In this document: positions 5,656 through 7,412 of the stretch, in pieces
Position numbering within the stretch: the first letter of the stretch is position 1
Layout of the letters: every line of letters begins with the position of its first letter
NCBI GenBank assembly: GCA_937892015.1
Contig: CALAUY010000079.1
Span: 1 to 7,412 of the forward strand
Source: an uncultured Bacteroidales bacterium
Lineage (GTDB): Bacteria; Bacteroidota; Bacteroidia; Bacteroidales; Paludibacteraceae
Reading direction: 5' to 3'
Length of the DNA: 7,412 bases
Position numbers and translations under genes: made by a program
Notes under the pieces: model-generated
Seen by the model: only the letters and a program-made list of their open reading frames with translations
Database searches by the model: none
Told to the model about the DNA's origin: nothing

Positions 5656-7383
5656 ATGGATGAACAAAAATACATCGTTTCGGCGAGAAAATACCGACCG
5701 TCATCGTTCGAGAGCGTGGTGGGTCAGCGTGCCTTGACAGAGACGCTCCGCAACGCCATCCGTTCGGGTCATCTCGCGCATGCGTACCTCTTCTGTGGTC
5801 CGCGCGGTGTGGGTAAGACCACGTGCGCGCGCATCTTCGCCAAGACCATCAACTGCCTTACGCCCACGCCCGAACACGACGCGTGCAATGCGTGCGAGTC
5901 GTGCATCGCGTTCAACGAACAGCGGTCGTTCAACATCCGCGAACTGGATGCGGCCAGCAACAACTCCGTTGACGACATCCGCAGCCTCATCGACGAGGTA
6001 CGTATCCCGCCCCAAGTCGGCAAATACAAGGTGTATATCATCGATGAGGTGCACATGCTCTCCCAAGGCGCTTTCAACGCGTTGCTGAAGACACTCGAAG
6101 AGCCCCCTTCGTATGCCGTCTTCATCCTTGCCACTACCGAGAAACACAAGGTGCTGCCAACGATTCTGAGTCGTTGCCAAGTATTTGATTTTGCGCGCAT
6201 CACCATTGCTGACATCGTTGCACATTTGCAGTACGTGGCGGCACAAGAGCAGGTTGAGGTGTCGGAAGAAGCACTCAATGTGGTGGCACAAAAAGCCGAT
6301 GGAGGCATGCGTGATGCGCTCTCTATCTTTGACCAACTCGTTACGTTCTGTGGCGGAAAGATTACGTACGAACAGACTATCAGCGTGCTCAACGTACTCG
6401 ATACGGAGTACTATTTTCGCCTTGTCGATGCAGCACTGGACGGTCGTGTCAGCGACGCGTTGCTCCTCTTCGATGAAGTGCTTTCCAAGGGGTTCGATGC
6501 CGGCCACTTCGTCACGGGTTTTACGTCGCATCTGCGTAACGTGTTAGTGAGCAAGGATGCAGCAACAGCGGTGCTGTTAGAAGTGAGCGAGTCTGTTCGC
6601 CGCGATTATGTGGAACAAGCTGCGCGATGCGCTGCACCATGGCTCTTCAGCGTGCTGGAGATTATGGGTCAGTGCGACATCAACTATCGTACGGCACGCA
6701 ACAAACGTCTGACGGTGGAGTTGGCACTCGTCAAGGTGTGCACCCTCGTTCTGTCCGTACAACAAACCACTGCACCCGCTGCACCCGCTGCACCTGCCGT
6801 GCAGAAAGCTCCTGCCACATCGGTGATTCCTAAAAATATCGTTGCTGCACCTGCCGCGCCCACAATGCAAAAACCTGCTGCGCCTGCCGCGCCAAAGAGT
6901 AGCGCTGTGCCGACTGTCGTTCAGGCTATTCCACACAGTGTGGCCGCTCCCAGTGTGCCAACGATACCTGCTGCTGTTCCTCAACCCGTCACGCACGACA
7001 AGCAATCGGAGCAGAACCGCCCTTTTACGCTTGAGCAACTGGCTGACGCTTGGGTCAGAATGCAATCGCTGCCCGCTTTCAGGGGCAACGAACGACTCCT
7101 TGCCGTGCTCTCAAACATAGCCCCGTCACTCTCCGCAATGCCCGTGTTCACCGTCACGCTACGCAACACGTACCAAGAGACAGAACTCAATCGACATAAA
7201 CCGCTCATCTTGCAATTCTTACGCCAACAACTGCAGAATGACGGCATCGATTTCAGAGTAGAAGTGAACGAAACCCAAGTGGGGAAAGTGGTGTACACCC
7301 CGCAAGAGAAATTCAATATTATGGCGCAGAAAAACCCTAAAGTGGTAGAAATGGCGCAAATGTTTAATCTGCAATTTTCATGA
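5656..7383 (+). CDS. dnaX: DNA polymerase III subunit gamma/tau
   Basis: The product is 575 aa from the ATG at 5656; the frame extends back into dnaA, but this start gives the conserved MDEQKYIVSARKYRP. It is the clamp-loader ATPase that loads the beta clamp and organises the replisome. Motifs are Walker A GPRGVGKTT (48-56), the zinc module C67, C77, C80, C83, Walker B YIIDEVH (127-133), sensor 1 ILATTEKH (157-164), SRC arginine finger R173, and sensor 2 GGMRDALS (R219). Domain III runs to about 370. Residues 372-448 are an Ala/Pro-rich flexible linker, and 455-575 a C-terminal domain ending with the phylum-typical YTPQEKFNIMAQKNP (547-561). I see no AAAAAAG slippery heptamer, so a frameshift-made gamma form is not evident. 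It lies 17 nt after dnaA and its stop overlaps the next gene's start (ATGA). Minus-strand ORFs across it are shadows. Confidence 0.97.
   Translation: MDEQKYIVSARKYRPSSFESVVGQRALTETLRNAIRSGHLAHAYLFCGPRGVGKTTCARIFAKTINCLTPTPEHDACNACESCIAFNEQRSFNIRELDAASNNSVDDIRSLIDEVRIPPQVGKYKVYIIDEVHMLSQGAFNALLKTLEEPPSYAVFILATTEKHKVLPTILSRCQVFDFARITIADIVAHLQYVAAQEQVEVSEEALNVVAQKADGGMRDALSIFDQLVTFCGGKITYEQTISVLNVLDTEYYFRLVDAALDGRVSDALLLFDEVLSKGFDAGHFVTGFTSHLRNVLVSKDAATAVLLEVSESVRRDYVEQAARCAAPWLFSVLEIMGQCDINYRTARNKRLTVELALVKVCTLVLSVQQTTAPAAPAAPAVQKAPATSVIPKNIVAAPAAPTMQKPAAPAAPKSSAVPTVVQAIPHSVAAPSVPTIPAAVPQPVTHDKQSEQNRPFTLEQLADAWVRMQSLPAFRGNERLLAVLSNIAPSLSAMPVFTVTLRNTYQETELNRHKPLILQFLRQQLQNDGIDFRVEVNETQVGKVVYTPQEKFNIMAQKNPKVVEMAQMFNLQFS
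6771..6797 (+). repeat. 9-bp microrepeat in the dnaX linker
   Basis: Three contiguous 9-bp units (TGCACCCGC, TGCACCCGC, TGCACCTGC) encode Ala-Pro-Ala tripeptide repeats at the start of the DnaX Ala/Pro-rich linker. The unit is a multiple of three, so copy changes would only alter linker length. Related GCACCTGCCGCGCC-like words recur at about 6846-6892. Confidence 0.85.
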
Positions 7384-7412
7384 AAAAACACATCTGCTTA
7401 CTCGTAACACTC
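7380..7412 (+). CDS. 5' end of a probable exported protein (cut by the window end)
   Basis: The ATG at 7380-7382 overlaps the dnaX TGA (7381-7383) as ATGA. The first 11 codons read MKKHICLLVTL: a basic N-terminus followed by hydrophobic residues, like the start of a signal peptide or lipoprotein signal. The overlap suggests it is the next operon member, translationally coupled to dnaX. Its function cannot be judged from 11 residues. Confidence 0.6.
   Translation, partial: MKKHICLLVTL

Noticed and set aside
5701..6531. 276-codon minus-strand ORF inside dnaX
   Set aside because: It is antisense to the most conserved part of dnaX, with no motifs or promoter.
5656..7383. Programmed frameshift site in dnaX
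   Set aside because: A-runs near 6289, 6830 and 6869 do not form an in-frame A-AAA-AAG-type slippery heptamer, and no strong downstream hairpin was evident.

Overview
The window looks like chromosomal DNA from a member of the Bacteroidetes, most likely order Bacteroidales. Two promoters match the phylum-specific -33/-7 type (CTTG, 20-bp spacer, TAACTTTG). Start codons generally lack Shine-Dalgarno sequences. The MCE and DnaX proteins carry C-terminal motifs typical of the phylum. I cannot fix the genus from sequence alone.

Layout. Positions 1-209 are non-coding and hold two GC-rich palindromes. Positions 210-1577 (minus strand) encode an AAA-type ATPase with a DUF4143/PD-(D/E)XK-like C-terminus, a family common and often multicopy in Bacteroidales but of unknown function. 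Positions 1578-2055 are a 478-bp divergent intergenic region. On the ATPase side it holds a tandem array of a 33-bp unit (three full copies plus 17 bp). Each full unit contains a palindrome around TTTATCG-TC-CGATAAA. The array also lies inside a possible 41-codon leader ORF made of 11-residue repeats. The centre is strongly T-rich. Each end has a promoter, and the two promoter blocks form a near-matching inverted pair.

Positions 2056-7412 (plus strand) are a tightly packed operon: a secreted N-acetylmuramoyl-L-alanine amidase with a SPOR domain, an MCE (MlaD-like) membrane-anchored protein, dnaA, dnaX, and the first 11 codons of a probable exported protein that overlaps dnaX by ATGA. Gaps are 30, 4 and 17 nt, then a 4-nt overlap. 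No internal promoter or terminator is evident. The operon joins envelope functions (septal peptidoglycan splitting, envelope lipid transport) to chromosome replication (initiator DnaA and clamp-loader subunit DnaX).

The most unusual material is the ATPase leader: in-frame 33-bp repeats, phased palindromes, and a short ORF starting almost at the predicted transcript 5' end. Also notable are a 12-codon ORF whose stop overlaps the amidase start, and a DnaA recognition motif that departs from the usual GGRDHTTV-type signature.
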